From: Agarivorans albus
Lineage (GTDB): Bacteria > Pseudomonadota > Gammaproteobacteria > Enterobacterales > Celerinatantimonadaceae
DNA: 64,000 bases
Direction of reading: 5' to 3'
NCBI RefSeq assembly: GCF_019670105.1
Contig: NZ_AP023032.1
Location: 3,280,972 to 3,344,971, forward strand
In this document: positions 46,565 through 55,727 of the stretch, piece after piece
How positions within the stretch are numbered: position 1 is the stretch's first letter
Layout: each line of letters starts with the position of its first letter
Program-made: the position numbers and the translations under genes
Notes under the pieces: model-generated
Database searches by the model: none
What the model was told of the DNA's origin: nothing
The model's input: the letters and a program-made list of their open reading frames with translations, nothing else

Positions 46565-48384
46565 GATGCAAGCTCCTGTAGTTGTCTTAGCGCAGCTTTT
46601 CGACGCCAAGCAAGTTGTAAATTGACCAAAGAGCGCGACACATACACGCCGGTAAACACGCTGGTTAACAAGCCAAGGCCGAAGGTAATGGCAAAGCCTT
46701 TAATCGGGCCAAAACCTACCGAAAACAAAATTGCTGCAATAATCAGTGAGGTAAAGTTGGCGTCAAAAATAGTGCTAAAAGCATTTTTGTAGCCATGATG
46801 TACCGCCATTTCTTCACTTAAACCACGGCGCCTTTCTTCTTTTATTCGCTCAAAAATCAGTACGTTGGTGTCGGTTGCCATACCAATAGTAAGCACAAGG
46901 CCCGCAATGCCTGGCAAAGTGAGTACAGCCCCCGGCACCAAAGAAAGTAAACCAATCAAACAAACTAAATTAAGCACCAAGGCGATGTTTGCAATTAAGC
47001 CAAGGCCTCGATACCACACCAACATAAAGGCCAGCATTAAGCCCATACCAAGGGCAAGAGCCGCAAAGCCATTGCTAATATTTTGCTCACCTAAACTGGG
47101 GCCCAATAGCCGTTCTTCTACAATAGAAATAGGTGCCGACAAGCTGCCTGCTTTAAGTAGCAAGGCAAGCTCTTGGGTAGCTTGCACACTGTCCATACCG
47201 GTAATGGTAAACCTAGATCCTAAATGCGCTTGAATGGTAGCAACACTAATTACCTTGCTATGTCGCTCCAATACTCCAGCGTCATTTTCTAAGTATTCGG
47301 TATAAAGCGTGGCCATTGGCTGGCCAATATTTTGTCGGCTAAAATCAGACATCCGGTTACCACCAGCACTGTCCAAATTAATCAACACTTCAGGCATGCC
47401 AAACTCACCAAACTGAGCACTAGCATTAGTAATTTTTTGACCAGTTAAAATGGGCCTAGTATCGATGCCAACAGGCTCACCAGAAACGTTTTGATGAACA
47501 TCGCCGTTAGCACTAAGTGCGTGAAAGCTAATGGTAGCTGTGGCACCGATAACGCGTTTTGCTTGCGCGGGATCTTGTACGCCAGGCAACTCAATTCTTA
47601 TAAAGTTATGGCCCTGGCGCTGCACTACTGCCTCGGTAATGCCGAGGGCTGCTACGCGATCTCTCAAGGTTTGCAAATTTTGCATCATCAGCGCTTGATG
47701 AAAATCTTGATTACCAGCTAGGTTAATGGTGAACAAACCCGCTTGTTGCTGTCTCACTTCATGCTCTGGGAAGTTGCTTTGAAAGGCATTAAGTGCTGCC
47801 ATTGTTTGCTCTGCCACTCTTGCAGGGAAGCTTAATTCAAGTTGTTGCTGCTCATTACTTAACACTCGTGCGCCACGCGCATCTTGTGTTCGTAGTAGCG
47901 TATTTAGTTCACCTCGTTGCTGTGCTAAAGACTCATTAATCGCTTGTTGAGTATCAACTTCTAGTAAGAATTGCACACCACCACGTAAATCCAAGCCAAG
48001 TTGCAACGGTGATAATCCTAAGCGCGCTAACCATGCTGGCCCACTAGACTGCATAGCAATAACTACTTCAGCATGCTCTCCGAGATGCTTGTTTAATACT
48101 GCTTGAGCGTGCTGCTGCTCGCTGGCACTGGCCAGAGTGAGCGTAGCTTGGCTATCACTTATTTCAGCAAAACTTATCTCTATACCTTCCTCGTTCAACC
48201 ACTGGTAAAGCTGAGTCCCCACTAGCTCGCCAGACGCTGCTTGCGTATTAGTACTGACTTTAATCACTGGCCGTTCGGCATAAATATTAGGTAAGGCATT
48301 TAGCATCAAAAAGCCAAGGCTAATTAAGATGACCAAGTAGTGCCACAACGAGTAGCGATTAAGGGCTCTTGTCTGTCTGCGCAT
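46561..48384 (-). CDS. secD: Protein translocase subunit SecD (second SecDF pair)
   Basis: A 607-residue SecD: an N-terminal membrane segment (about 12-30), a large periplasmic P1 domain (LQLGLDLRGGVQFLLEV is the hallmark), and five C-terminal membrane segments. The ion-coupling aspartate is retained in GMATDTNVLIFERIKEE, and FDANFTSLI is also conserved. SecF overlaps its stop by four bases. Downstream come secF and a 43-residue membrane protein. There is no yajC upstream. Confidence 0.93.
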   Translation of the reverse strand: MRRQTRALNRYSLWHYLVILISLGFLMLNALPNIYAERPVIKVSTNTQAASGELVGTQLYQWLNEEGIEISFAEISDSQATLTLASASEQQHAQAVLNKHLGEHAEVVIAMQSSGPAWLARLGLSPLQLGLDLRGGVQFLLEVDTQQAINESLAQQRGELNTLLRTQDARGARVLSNEQQQLELSFPARVAEQTMAALNAFQSNFPEHEVRQQQAGLFTINLAGNQDFHQALMMQNLQTLRDRVAALGITEAVVQRQGHNFIRIELPGVQDPAQAKRVIGATATISFHALSANGDVHQNVSGEPVGIDTRPILTGQKITNASAQFGEFGMPEVLINLDSAGGNRMSDFSRQNIGQPMATLYTEYLENDAGVLERHSKVISVATIQAHLGSRFTITGMDSVQATQELALLLKAGSLSAPISIVEERLLGPSLGEQNISNGFAALALGMGLMLAFMLVWYRGLGLIANIALVLNLVCLIGLLSLVPGAVLTLPGIAGLVLTIGMATDTNVLIFERIKEERRRGLSEEMAVHHGYKNAFSTIFDANFTSLIIAAILFSVGFGPIKGFAITFGLGLLTSVFTGVYVSRSLVNLQLAWRRKAALRQLQELAS

Positions 48385-48619
48385 TTAAATCTCAAAGATT
48401 AGGAAGTAGATATGCGGCCAATTTATCGCTAACAAGCCGGATTGAAGAGGTATTTCAGTGATTCATTAATGTTGCTTTTGGCGTCGAGACGTAGCCTAAA
48501 AGGTGAACAAAAACGAATCACTCAAATACATCGAGTTAAGCTAGAAATTCATCAACAATGCCTGCAACACGGTGGCTAACTCACCTAAACCTTAACGCAA
48601 TCAACCAAAAGAGACTGAT

Positions 48620-49270
48620 ATGCAGATTGAAACTATTTTTACCGTAGCAGGCTTAACCATGCTGGCTTTGCTCCCCATGGTTAACCCTCCCACCTCGGCC
48701 ACCCTTTTGCTGGGTTTAAGTAAAGGGCATGGTAAAAGCTATCTGTCGCGCCAAGCCAAGATGGCCAGTTTGTTTTTGTTTATCGCCTTAACCGTTACCT
48801 TTTTTATCGGTTCTTCTATCTTGGAATTATTTAGTATTTCGATGCCTAGTTTACGTTTAGGCGGTGGACTGATTATTGGTGCAATTGGCTTTAAGATGCT
48901 ATTCCCAGCACCACCAGAAAAAATTGAACTACCCAAGCAAGACTCCATCGCATTTGTACCGCTCACCATTCCGTCTATGTGTGGGCCAGGTACCATGGCG
49001 CTAGTGATTAGTGGCGCGTCTGAGATTGCCAGCTTACCTGAGGATGTAAGCAAACCTAGCGTTTACTTAGGCAGCTTAATAGGCTTCGCCGGCGTGGCCT
49101 TGGTTGCATGGCTAGTACTTAGCATGGCTTATCCAACACTTAAATTATTAGGTAAAAACGGCATCGACGCCTTCACCCGTATTATGGGCTTCTTGTTGGT
49201 GTGTATGGGTGCTCAGTTCTTGGTTAACGGCCTCACCGAAGTTTATCAAACCATGGAGCTGGTGCTGTAA
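48620..49270 (+). CDS. MarC family (UPF0056) membrane protein
   Basis: A 216-residue protein with six hydrophobic segments, of the MarC/SnatA family: MVNPPTSATLLLGLSKGHG near the N-terminus, GFKMLFPAPPEK in the middle, then PLTIPSMCGPGTMA. Some members are amino-acid exporters; MarC itself has no proven role in resistance. It is followed by a CorA-type gene 33 bases later, in a probable operon. Confidence 0.9.
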   Translation: MQIETIFTVAGLTMLALLPMVNPPTSATLLLGLSKGHGKSYLSRQAKMASLFLFIALTVTFFIGSSILELFSISMPSLRLGGGLIIGAIGFKMLFPAPPEKIELPKQDSIAFVPLTIPSMCGPGTMALVISGASEIASLPEDVSKPSVYLGSLIGFAGVALVAWLVLSMAYPTLKLLGKNGIDAFTRIMGFLLVCMGAQFLVNGLTEVYQTMELVL

Positions 49271-49303
49271 GCCTTACTTGCCCGCCAAATAAAGAGATAG
49301 CCA

Positions 49304-50269
49304 ATGAGCATAAAAGTAATTAAAAAAACGGCCGGTGTGTATAAACAAGCGGGCCTTGAGCTAGTCGCCAGCTTTAACCCAAGCGTAGATGAGTTTTTGT
49401 GGATAGATATTTCGGGTGACGTATCTAAGGAGCTGCAACAACAATTGGTTCACCTTGGTTGTCATGAGCTGGCGCTTGCCAGCTACTTCCAACAAAAACA
49501 AACAGCCAGAGCCGAAGCATTTCCCGGCACTACCTTAATCCTATTTAAAGAAGCGGTTAGCCTAGCCGACGACTATGAACTACGCGCACAAAATATTGGT
49601 TTAATTTGTAAAAGCCGAATGATTGTTAGCCTGCATCCGCAACCTTCGCAAGCCATTGAAATGCTACAAGCTAACTTAAGTAAAGAGAACAATAAAACCA
49701 CCGAGCACTTGGCGGTAGCACTAATGCAAAACGTGGCGAACAATTACTTACACAAGTTATTAGATTTTGACCAAGAAATCGAACGAGTAGAAGATGAATT
49801 ACTCGCTGGTGATAAAGTTAACAGCTTAAAAAAGCTAGTTAATTATCGATACCATTTTCGCAAACTCAACCGCGTTCTAGAGTTTAATCAAAATGTTATT
49901 GATCGCCTAAGCTCCGATGAACTGGCGTACTTTTCGACAAAATCAACCAAAGACCAACATGAATGGCTAAAACTATATGAGCGTAGTAAGCGCATATATG
50001 GTTTGTCTAAAATGTATTACGAACTGTGTGGCGACTTGTTAGACGGACATATTTCCATTAGCACTCACGACCTAAACAACACCATGAAAGTACTCACCAT
50101 GATTACCGCCATCTTTGTTCCCTTAGGTTTTATCGCAGGGATCTACGGAATGAACTTTGAAAATATGCCCGAACTAAACTTTAAATATGGCTACTACTTC
50201 ACCTTAAGTGGCATGGCAGTGATTGCCGCATCATTCTTTGCCATTTTTAAAGTGAAGAAATGGATCTAA
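49304..50269 (+). CDS. CorA-type divalent cation transporter
   Basis: A 321-residue CorA family protein: a large N-terminal cytoplasmic domain, a long helix, then two C-terminal membrane segments. The selectivity motif GMN is present in GIYGMNFENMPEL, just after the first membrane segment. It likely transports Mg2+ or Co2+, though Zn2+ efflux (ZntB-type) cannot be excluded. AGAG precedes the start. Confidence 0.9.
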   Translation: MSIKVIKKTAGVYKQAGLELVASFNPSVDEFLWIDISGDVSKELQQQLVHLGCHELALASYFQQKQTARAEAFPGTTLILFKEAVSLADDYELRAQNIGLICKSRMIVSLHPQPSQAIEMLQANLSKENNKTTEHLAVALMQNVANNYLHKLLDFDQEIERVEDELLAGDKVNSLKKLVNYRYHFRKLNRVLEFNQNVIDRLSSDELAYFSTKSTKDQHEWLKLYERSKRIYGLSKMYYELCGDLLDGHISISTHDLNNTMKVLTMITAIFVPLGFIAGIYGMNFENMPELNFKYGYYFTLSGMAVIAASFFAIFKVKKWI

Positions 50270-50296
50270 GGCGGTACTTGGTCAACAAAGTGCAGC

Positions 50297-50728
50297 TTAA
50301 GTCATCTGGTTTAGATTCCCCACCATCATCTTTGCCAGCGTTTCAAATTCCTCAACTTGTTGTTCACTCAGGTTTTGACACATTTGGCTTTGTACTTTGC
50401 TTTGGGTCTCTTCAATTAAGCTTGCCAGCGCTTGCCCCTCGTCGGTGAGAGACAAGAGCTGGCTGCGTTTATCTTCTGGGTTGGCGGTTTTTCTCAGCCA
50501 ATCTTTTTCAATCATTTCTTTTAGCAAACGGGCGATTTGCGCTTTATCGCGAGAAAAGTGATTAACAATGTCGTTAGCCGTGCAATGGTGACTAGCGGCA
50601 ATAAAACTTAAACAGCTCACATGCATGGCATTTAAGCCGAGTTGTTGGGCTTTTAAGCCAGAGCGCATAGCAATTCGATATGCTTGAACCAGAGCAAAAA
50701 CCGAATCAGAAATTGATTGCTGTTTCAT
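50297..50728 (-). CDS. MarR family regulator
   Basis: A 143-residue winged-helix regulator: CTANDIVNHFSRDKAQIARLLKEMIEKDWLRK is the DNA-binding segment, and NPEDKRSQLLSLTDEG the wing. Divergent from a siderophore-interacting protein gene, with a palindrome between them that probably binds this regulator. Regulation of that gene is inferred from layout. Confidence 0.9.
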   Translation of the reverse strand: MKQQSISDSVFALVQAYRIAMRSGLKAQQLGLNAMHVSCLSFIAASHHCTANDIVNHFSRDKAQIARLLKEMIEKDWLRKTANPEDKRSQLLSLTDEGQALASLIEETQSKVQSQMCQNLSEQQVEEFETLAKMMVGNLNQMT

Positions 50729-50742
50729 AAGACCTCAAATAA

Positions 50743-50787
50743 TAGTTGACTAAGTCTACCTTTAAAAATATAGTTGATTTTATCAAC
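50743..50787. promoter_or_regulatory. Likely MarR operator between divergent genes
   Basis: A perfect palindrome GTTGATTTTATCAAC (50773-50787), with a second copy of its TAGTTGA half-site at 50743. Its position between the marR and siderophore-interacting protein starts is where an operator controlling both would lie. Confidence 0.6.
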
Positions 50788-50821
50788 CTATTAAACAATG
50801 TACAAGTCATTCGGAGTAACG

Positions 50822-51553
50822 ATGAAGCCAAAAATGTATCCCGTTCAGGTATCACAGCTTATCCCACTCTCTCCTCACCTACTGCGGATTGTAGTGAAAG
50901 GCAGCAGCCTTAAACGCTTTCCTGAATCTAAGGAAGGGGCACATGTGAAGGTGATATTGCCAAACAGCGATGGTTCAAAACCTAATATGCGCTCCTACAC
51001 CATTCGTTGGTTTAACTCGGCGAGCCAAGAGCTTGCTTTAGATTTTGTAATAAATCGGCACAGCGGGCCAGCGACTAACTGGGCGAGCCAAGCAAAACTA
51101 GGTGAGCATTTAAGCATTGCTGGTCCTGGGCAACTAAAGCTAACCCAGTTTAATCATCACAGTTATTTGCTACTAGGGGATATTACCTCGGTTAACGCCA
51201 TTAATGGCTATGTGCCAAGGCTTAACCCACAAGCTGAATTAAGGGTCGTAATCGCCGTTCCCACTCGCGCAGACATTATAGAGCTAGACTATCACGCTGC
51301 AGAGAACACCCACTGGTATGTTGAGGATGAAGCAACTATTAGCTTTGCAGAGCAAGTGCAAACAATCGCCGCAGGTATGGCTAGCGATAGCCATATATTT
51401 ATGGGCTTAGAAGCCTCGCAGATCCGCTCTTTACGGCCGATGTTGCAGCAAGACTTAGATTTTGATCGCCTAAACACCTTTGCAGTAGGTTATTGGAAAC
51501 AAGGCGTAGATGCTGATCGCTTTGGCGCTCAAAAAAAAGCGGCTCCTTTGTAG
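50822..51553 (+). CDS. Siderophore-interacting protein (ferric reductase, SIP family)
   Basis: A 243-residue NAD(P)H-type flavin reductase of the ViuB/SIP family. The FAD-binding motif RSYTIRW is at 57-63. It probably reduces ferric siderophores in the cytoplasm. The ATG at 50822 has GGAG five bases upstream and is preferred over 50798. No siderophore genes adjoin. The 3' end overlaps the terminator of the convergent operon. Confidence 0.88.
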   Translation: MKPKMYPVQVSQLIPLSPHLLRIVVKGSSLKRFPESKEGAHVKVILPNSDGSKPNMRSYTIRWFNSASQELALDFVINRHSGPATNWASQAKLGEHLSIAGPGQLKLTQFNHHSYLLLGDITSVNAINGYVPRLNPQAELRVVIAVPTRADIIELDYHAAENTHWYVEDEATISFAEQVQTIAAGMASDSHIFMGLEASQIRSLRPMLQQDLDFDRLNTFAVGYWKQGVDADRFGAQKKAAPL

Positions 51554-51558
51554 CCGCT
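51531..51558 (-). terminator. Terminator of the sigma/anti-sigma operon, inside the SIP gene end
   Basis: A seven-bp stem (AGCGGCT / AGCCGCT) with a seven-base loop, followed on the minus strand by a run of eight T. It is 55 bases past the anti-sigma stop and overlaps the last codons of the convergent SIP gene. Confidence 0.75.
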
Positions 51559-51612
51559 ATGATCTTGCCATTAAAACTCGCTAACCTAAAAAGCTTGGCC
51601 TAATTGAGCGAA

Positions 51613-52467
51613 TCACTTCGACGATTTACAGGCTTCGACTAGCGAATTTGGCAAGCGGTAGATACGTGATGAATCAACGTCAAGCCCATCCCCTACTATC
51701 AGCCAGCCACTTTCAACAGTCACTAACTTCCATTGTATTTGTTGCCAACTTAACCAGCGTGGTGGCTGCGTAAGTGCTTGCTTAGCATCTTCTGGCAAAG
51801 TTTGGGCGAGTTGTAATTCCAACTGCTCAAATGAGTAAGCGCTTAGCGCTTGCTCCACACACTGCAGAACAGCATCGCTTACGGCTATAGCAACAGCATC
51901 AGACATCTCATCACTCGGCAAAGATGAGAATGCAGCTGGCTGCTCTTCAAGAGCGTAATGCTGCTCAGCAGACTTAGCGGCAATCTCTGTTTGCCTTTGT
52001 ATTTTTTCAGCCTGCATAGTTGGTTTTTGCATGGCCTTCTGTTTGGCTAACTCTCTGCGCTCTCGCTCAATTGCTTGGGTATCTAGCTCTCGCTTACGCA
52101 ATAGCTTTTCTGCTAGCTGCCGTTTTTGCTGGTCGAGCTCTTCAGTCGCCAGCTCATTAGCCTGTTGCGACGGGCTAATTAACTGCACATTGCTTTGATA
52201 ACTTATTTCACTTGGTGGCACACTAATTTCGGTAACCAACCACCAGCCTAGCACTCCCACACAAGCCAAAGACGCAGCGCTCGCCCACCAAGGTGCAGCC
52301 GCCCAAGAGTAAGATTTAGCCTTACGGGATTGTTTTGCCTGCTGCTTAGCCAGATTTTGAATACGTTTATCTAGCAGTTCCGAGGGTTCAAATTGGTTTA
52401 GCGCTTGCTGATAAGCTTGATCAATTTGCTGATCGCTGGGCGCATTACCTTTAGGTGTATCAACCAT
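51613..52467 (-). CDS. Probable anti-sigma factor, single-pass membrane protein
   Basis: About 284 residues: a cytoplasmic N-terminus of about 60 residues, one membrane segment (about 64-78, WWASAASLACVGVLGWWLV), a charged coiled-coil (about 108-150) and a periplasmic C-terminal domain. It starts at ATG 52467 (GGGAG upstream) and overlaps the ECF sigma stop by eight bases. Topology and position fit an anti-sigma factor for that sigma; no known anti-sigma motif is recognised. Confidence 0.6.
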   Translation of the reverse strand: MVDTPKGNAPSDQQIDQAYQQALNQFEPSELLDKRIQNLAKQQAKQSRKAKSYSWAAAPWWASAASLACVGVLGWWLVTEISVPPSEISYQSNVQLISPSQQANELATEELDQQKRQLAEKLLRKRELDTQAIERERRELAKQKAMQKPTMQAEKIQRQTEIAAKSAEQHYALEEQPAAFSSLPSDEMSDAVAIAVSDAVLQCVEQALSAYSFEQLELQLAQTLPEDAKQALTQPPRWLSWQQIQWKLVTVESGWLIVGDGLDVDSSRIYRLPNSLVEACKSSK

Positions 52468-53035
52468 GATGTTTCTCCCAGCACTCTCGCAATTGTTGAT
52501 AAGCAACCCGCATGCGGCTTTTTATGGCATCAAAGGATGCATCAAGTACTTGGCTCATCTCGGCCACAGCTAGGCCCGATTGTTTTAGCATAAATACATC
52601 TTGTTGCTTACTAGGCAGTAACTCCACACAGCGTAATATCACTTGCTTATCAAGGCCTTGCTGATGCTCTTTCTCGGGGTTTGAAAGAGATTCCAATTCA
52701 TCTACTTCTTGTTCGTCGTTATGGCTATGCTTGCCTTGCGAGCGCCAGTAATCGGCAATTCGGCGGCGTGTAATGGTATAAAGATAGCCTCGAAAGTGCG
52801 CGATATTTTGCTCGTCATCACTAGGTACCTTGTATTGGCTAGCTTGACTAATTATCGATTCCCAAACTTCTTGAAATACTTCGTTGCAGGCAGCCTCTGC
52901 CATTTTTTGCCGAATAAAACCAAACAAGGGTTTGCGATAGCGTTGATAAAGCTGGTCAAACGCGGCTACGTCACCACGCTGACCATAATCAAGCATCAGT
53001 TGTTCATCACTGACTAAGCTCTTCATTGTTCGCAT
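52460..53035 (-). CDS. ECF-type RNA polymerase sigma factor
   Basis: About 191 residues with sigma regions 2 (ACNEVFQEVWESIISQ, FRGYLYTITRRRIADYWRSQ) and 4 (LPSKQQDVFMLKQSGLAVAE, then the helix-turn-helix FDAIKSRMRVAYQQL). Start codons TTG 53038, ATG 53035 and ATG 53026 compete near an AAGGA; 53035 is chosen with moderate certainty. It overlaps the end of the upstream vWA gene and the start of the anti-sigma gene. Confidence 0.9.
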   Translation of the reverse strand: MRTMKSLVSDEQLMLDYGQRGDVAAFDQLYQRYRKPLFGFIRQKMAEAACNEVFQEVWESIISQASQYKVPSDDEQNIAHFRGYLYTITRRRIADYWRSQGKHSHNDEQEVDELESLSNPEKEHQQGLDKQVILRCVELLPSKQQDVFMLKQSGLAVAEMSQVLDASFDAIKSRMRVAYQQLRECWEKHHG

Positions 53036-54875
53036 CAATCCTTGCGGGTAAGGTTACCGGTAATGGTTGCACTGCATACTCTAACTCTGGCAATTGCTGC
53101 GGCTGTGGCGTAATCGGCGATTGCAAGGCTAAGGTATTGGTTAATCGCGCTAATTTAACAAACTCTGCGCGATAACCAAACTTATCTTGTCCTTTTGCAG
53201 CATTAGCCCAATCAATAATTTGCTGATAAGCAAGCTCATCCAACTGCTCATTGGCCCGTAGTTTTTGGCCAAAAGCTGCTACAGCAATCGCAAAGCGGTC
53301 GTCATTGTTAGCTTGCTCAAAATCAACCAAATCTTGGCTAAACACCCGCTGAGCATACTTTTCGGAAGCTTGCGATTGCGCTTTTTTGTAACGTACTCGC
53401 ACTTCGGCCAGCGCTTCATTCACCTGTGGCTTAGCCATTTTGTTTTGCTTCTGCTGCTGAAATACCAAAGGGTCAATTAAACCCGGTTTACCCACTGGGG
53501 TTATCTCGTAGATAGCCGTTACACTGTGCCCCGCTCCCATGTCGCCAGCATCTTTTTTGTCATTGTTAAAATCGGCGCGCTCAAGTTGGCGGTTCTCGTA
53601 ACCCAGTAAGCGGTATTCCGACACCATACGGGGATTAAACTCTACTTGAAACTTCACATCATGCGCCACCGTATGCAAGCTGCTACCTAATTGATCCACC
53701 AGCAGTTTTTGCGCTTCGTGCAAGGTATCAATATAACCCGCTACACCATTGCCATTATCAGCCAGTTGCTCCATTAAATGGTCATTATAATTGCCGGTAC
53801 CAAAGCCAATGGTTGAGAACTGCACGCCTGCTTTACGCTTTTGAGTAATGCGATGTTTAAGCTCATCAATGTCGGTGATGCCTACATTAAGATCGCCGTC
53901 TGACATTAAATAAACATGGTTAATGCCGCCTTCAATAAAGCCTTGCTGCGCTTGGTTGTAGGCCAACTCTATGCCAGCAGAGCCATTGGTTGAACCACCC
54001 GCTTGCAAGCCGTTTATGGCCGCTACAATTTTGTGTTTATCTTTTACGCTAGTGGCACGCAAAGCCACACCTGTACCACTGGCATAAGTCACAATCGCCA
54101 CATTGTCGCTGGCTTTTAGGTTATTAAGCATCAATAACATTGATTGCTTTAACAGGGGCAGCTTTTCTTGCGATTGCATCGAGCCAGATACATCAACCAA
54201 AAACACTACATTGGCAGCTGGGCGAATGCTGGTATCCGCTTTGTATGCGCTCACTCCAATGCGAATTAGTTGATTGTTGCTGTTCCAAGGAGAAGCGGTA
54301 AGTAAGGTATCAATCGCAATAGGCTGCTCAATGCTCAAAGCTGCATCGTTGCCAGTCGCGTAATCGTAAGAAAAGTAGTTAATCAGCTCCTCTACACGCA
54401 CTGCATCTTTTGGTGGAAGTTGGCCATTGTTGATAAAACGGCGCATGTTGGCGTAACTGGCACTGTCGACATCGGCACTAAAAGTAGAAACCGGTTGCTC
54501 TGCTACGGCCACTACCGATAAATCGGAAAACTTTTGGTAGTTTTCGTTATTGCCCTGCTCGTAGTAATACGAAGAGTCGGCAAGCCCCTGCGCCGCCGCA
54601 AAGTTAGATGTTCTTGCCGTTTGCATTTGGCTAACTGCGCGCTTTTCTCGCTGATGCTTAGCAATGGGGTGCACTGCCTTAATAGATTGGTCTTGCTGCG
54701 GTCGTTGGGCTGGCTTGGTTTGCTTAACAGACTCATTCTGCTGTTGCGACTCTACTCGATCAACATTGGCCTGCTCATCAGCACTATATTGGCCACAGGC
54801 AACTAACGAAGAAAGGGTTAAGCCCACAAGCACTGCACGAGCAATAGGTGAATATGAAACATGTAACTTTTGCAT
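53007..54875 (-). CDS. von Willebrand factor A lipoprotein (YfbK type)
   Basis: A 622-residue protein: signal peptide with lipobox (LVAC, Cys27), a low-complexity Gln-rich linker, a conserved DUF3520-type N-terminal block (FSADVDSASYANMRRFINNGQLP), a VWA domain with the MIDAS motif DVSGSM and later threonine and aspartate, and the C-terminal YfbK domain. It is likely anchored in the outer membrane. It is followed, with a short overlap, by the ECF sigma and anti-sigma genes, so all three are co-expressed. Confidence 0.88.
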   Translation of the reverse strand: MQKLHVSYSPIARAVLVGLTLSSLVACGQYSADEQANVDRVESQQQNESVKQTKPAQRPQQDQSIKAVHPIAKHQREKRAVSQMQTARTSNFAAAQGLADSSYYYEQGNNENYQKFSDLSVVAVAEQPVSTFSADVDSASYANMRRFINNGQLPPKDAVRVEELINYFSYDYATGNDAALSIEQPIAIDTLLTASPWNSNNQLIRIGVSAYKADTSIRPAANVVFLVDVSGSMQSQEKLPLLKQSMLLMLNNLKASDNVAIVTYASGTGVALRATSVKDKHKIVAAINGLQAGGSTNGSAGIELAYNQAQQGFIEGGINHVYLMSDGDLNVGITDIDELKHRITQKRKAGVQFSTIGFGTGNYNDHLMEQLADNGNGVAGYIDTLHEAQKLLVDQLGSSLHTVAHDVKFQVEFNPRMVSEYRLLGYENRQLERADFNNDKKDAGDMGAGHSVTAIYEITPVGKPGLIDPLVFQQQKQNKMAKPQVNEALAEVRVRYKKAQSQASEKYAQRVFSQDLVDFEQANNDDRFAIAVAAFGQKLRANEQLDELAYQQIIDWANAAKGQDKFGYRAEFVKLARLTNTLALQSPITPQPQQLPELEYAVQPLPVTLPARIDANNEELSQ

Positions 54876-54928
54876 TTTGAATACCTTGTTTAAATCAATC
54901 TCACACAGGTAATCGCAACAAATAAAAA

Positions 54929-54965
54929 AACGAGGCTAAAAAAGTTTAAATTTTTTAGCCTCGTT
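54929..54965. terminator. Terminator after the lipoprotein gene
   Basis: A 15-bp stem (AACGAGGCTAAAAAA / TTTTTTAGCCTCGTT) with a seven-base loop and T-rich sequence on the leftward side. It separates the lipoprotein gene from the vWA operon, so the vWA promoter probably lies in the 50 bases downstream. Confidence 0.88.
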
Positions 54966-55043
54966 AGTTTTTCTGATTCTAGATAAGGCTACATGCCTTA
55001 AAAAAGCTCAGCTTTATTCGACCCACAGGCTCAGTTTCTGAGC

Positions 55044-55727
55044 TTATTCTTTTGGCTTAGCAACAAAACTATATATTTGCTCACCAGAATTACGAAGAGC
55101 ATCTAGCGCTACATCACTGGCCCAAAACTCACCAATCTTGCCTGCGGGTATCCAACCCGTAAACATCTGGTGGGCTTTAAGGCTTTTACCATCATGTACG
55201 TATGACGATGGGATATGAACTTCTAAGTCTTCAGCTAAATCGTTATTCAGCACAAATACGCTTTCTAGCTCCAGCATATTTAGCTCTTCGGTACGGGCTT
55301 TTAGCCGCTTACGTAAGTTGTCGTCTAGCTGTAAACTAATATAACCCTGTTCGTTATTAGCAATAATCACCATGCCGGTTTTAGACTCAGGAGACTTTTT
55401 GTCTTGTACCGTATCTAGCACCACATCAACTTTGTAGTTGGCAGTATATTCCAAACCTAGATCATCATTCGCCTTACACGACACCAGCTCATGGTTCTGC
55501 TTAAACAAATTGAACATCAATCCATTAGCTTCGGCCAAACCATCGCTTTCCACGCCCGTTTCGGGATGAAAACACCCATCCATTAAAGTGACATACATAT
55601 TGGCACTAAGTACCTTGCCGTTGGAATCTGGGTTATTAATATCTGATGCGTTTAATTGGGTCACCAGCTCAGCCTTACAGCCAACTAACATTAATATTGG
55701 TAGCACTAGCAAGCATTTTAGATTCAT
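55044..55727 (-). CDS. Lipoprotein of unknown function
   Basis: A 227-residue lipoprotein: signal peptide with lipobox LVGC (Cys17), then a mixed domain with several acidic residues and three further cysteines. I do not recognise the family with certainty. The start is followed by a normal lipoprotein signal. Single-gene unit, ended by a strong terminator. Confidence 0.72.
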   Translation of the reverse strand: MNLKCLLVLPILMLVGCKAELVTQLNASDINNPDSNGKVLSANMYVTLMDGCFHPETGVESDGLAEANGLMFNLFKQNHELVSCKANDDLGLEYTANYKVDVVLDTVQDKKSPESKTGMVIIANNEQGYISLQLDDNLRKRLKARTEELNMLELESVFVLNNDLAEDLEVHIPSSYVHDGKSLKAHQMFTGWIPAGKIGEFWASDVALDALRNSGEQIYSFVAKPKE

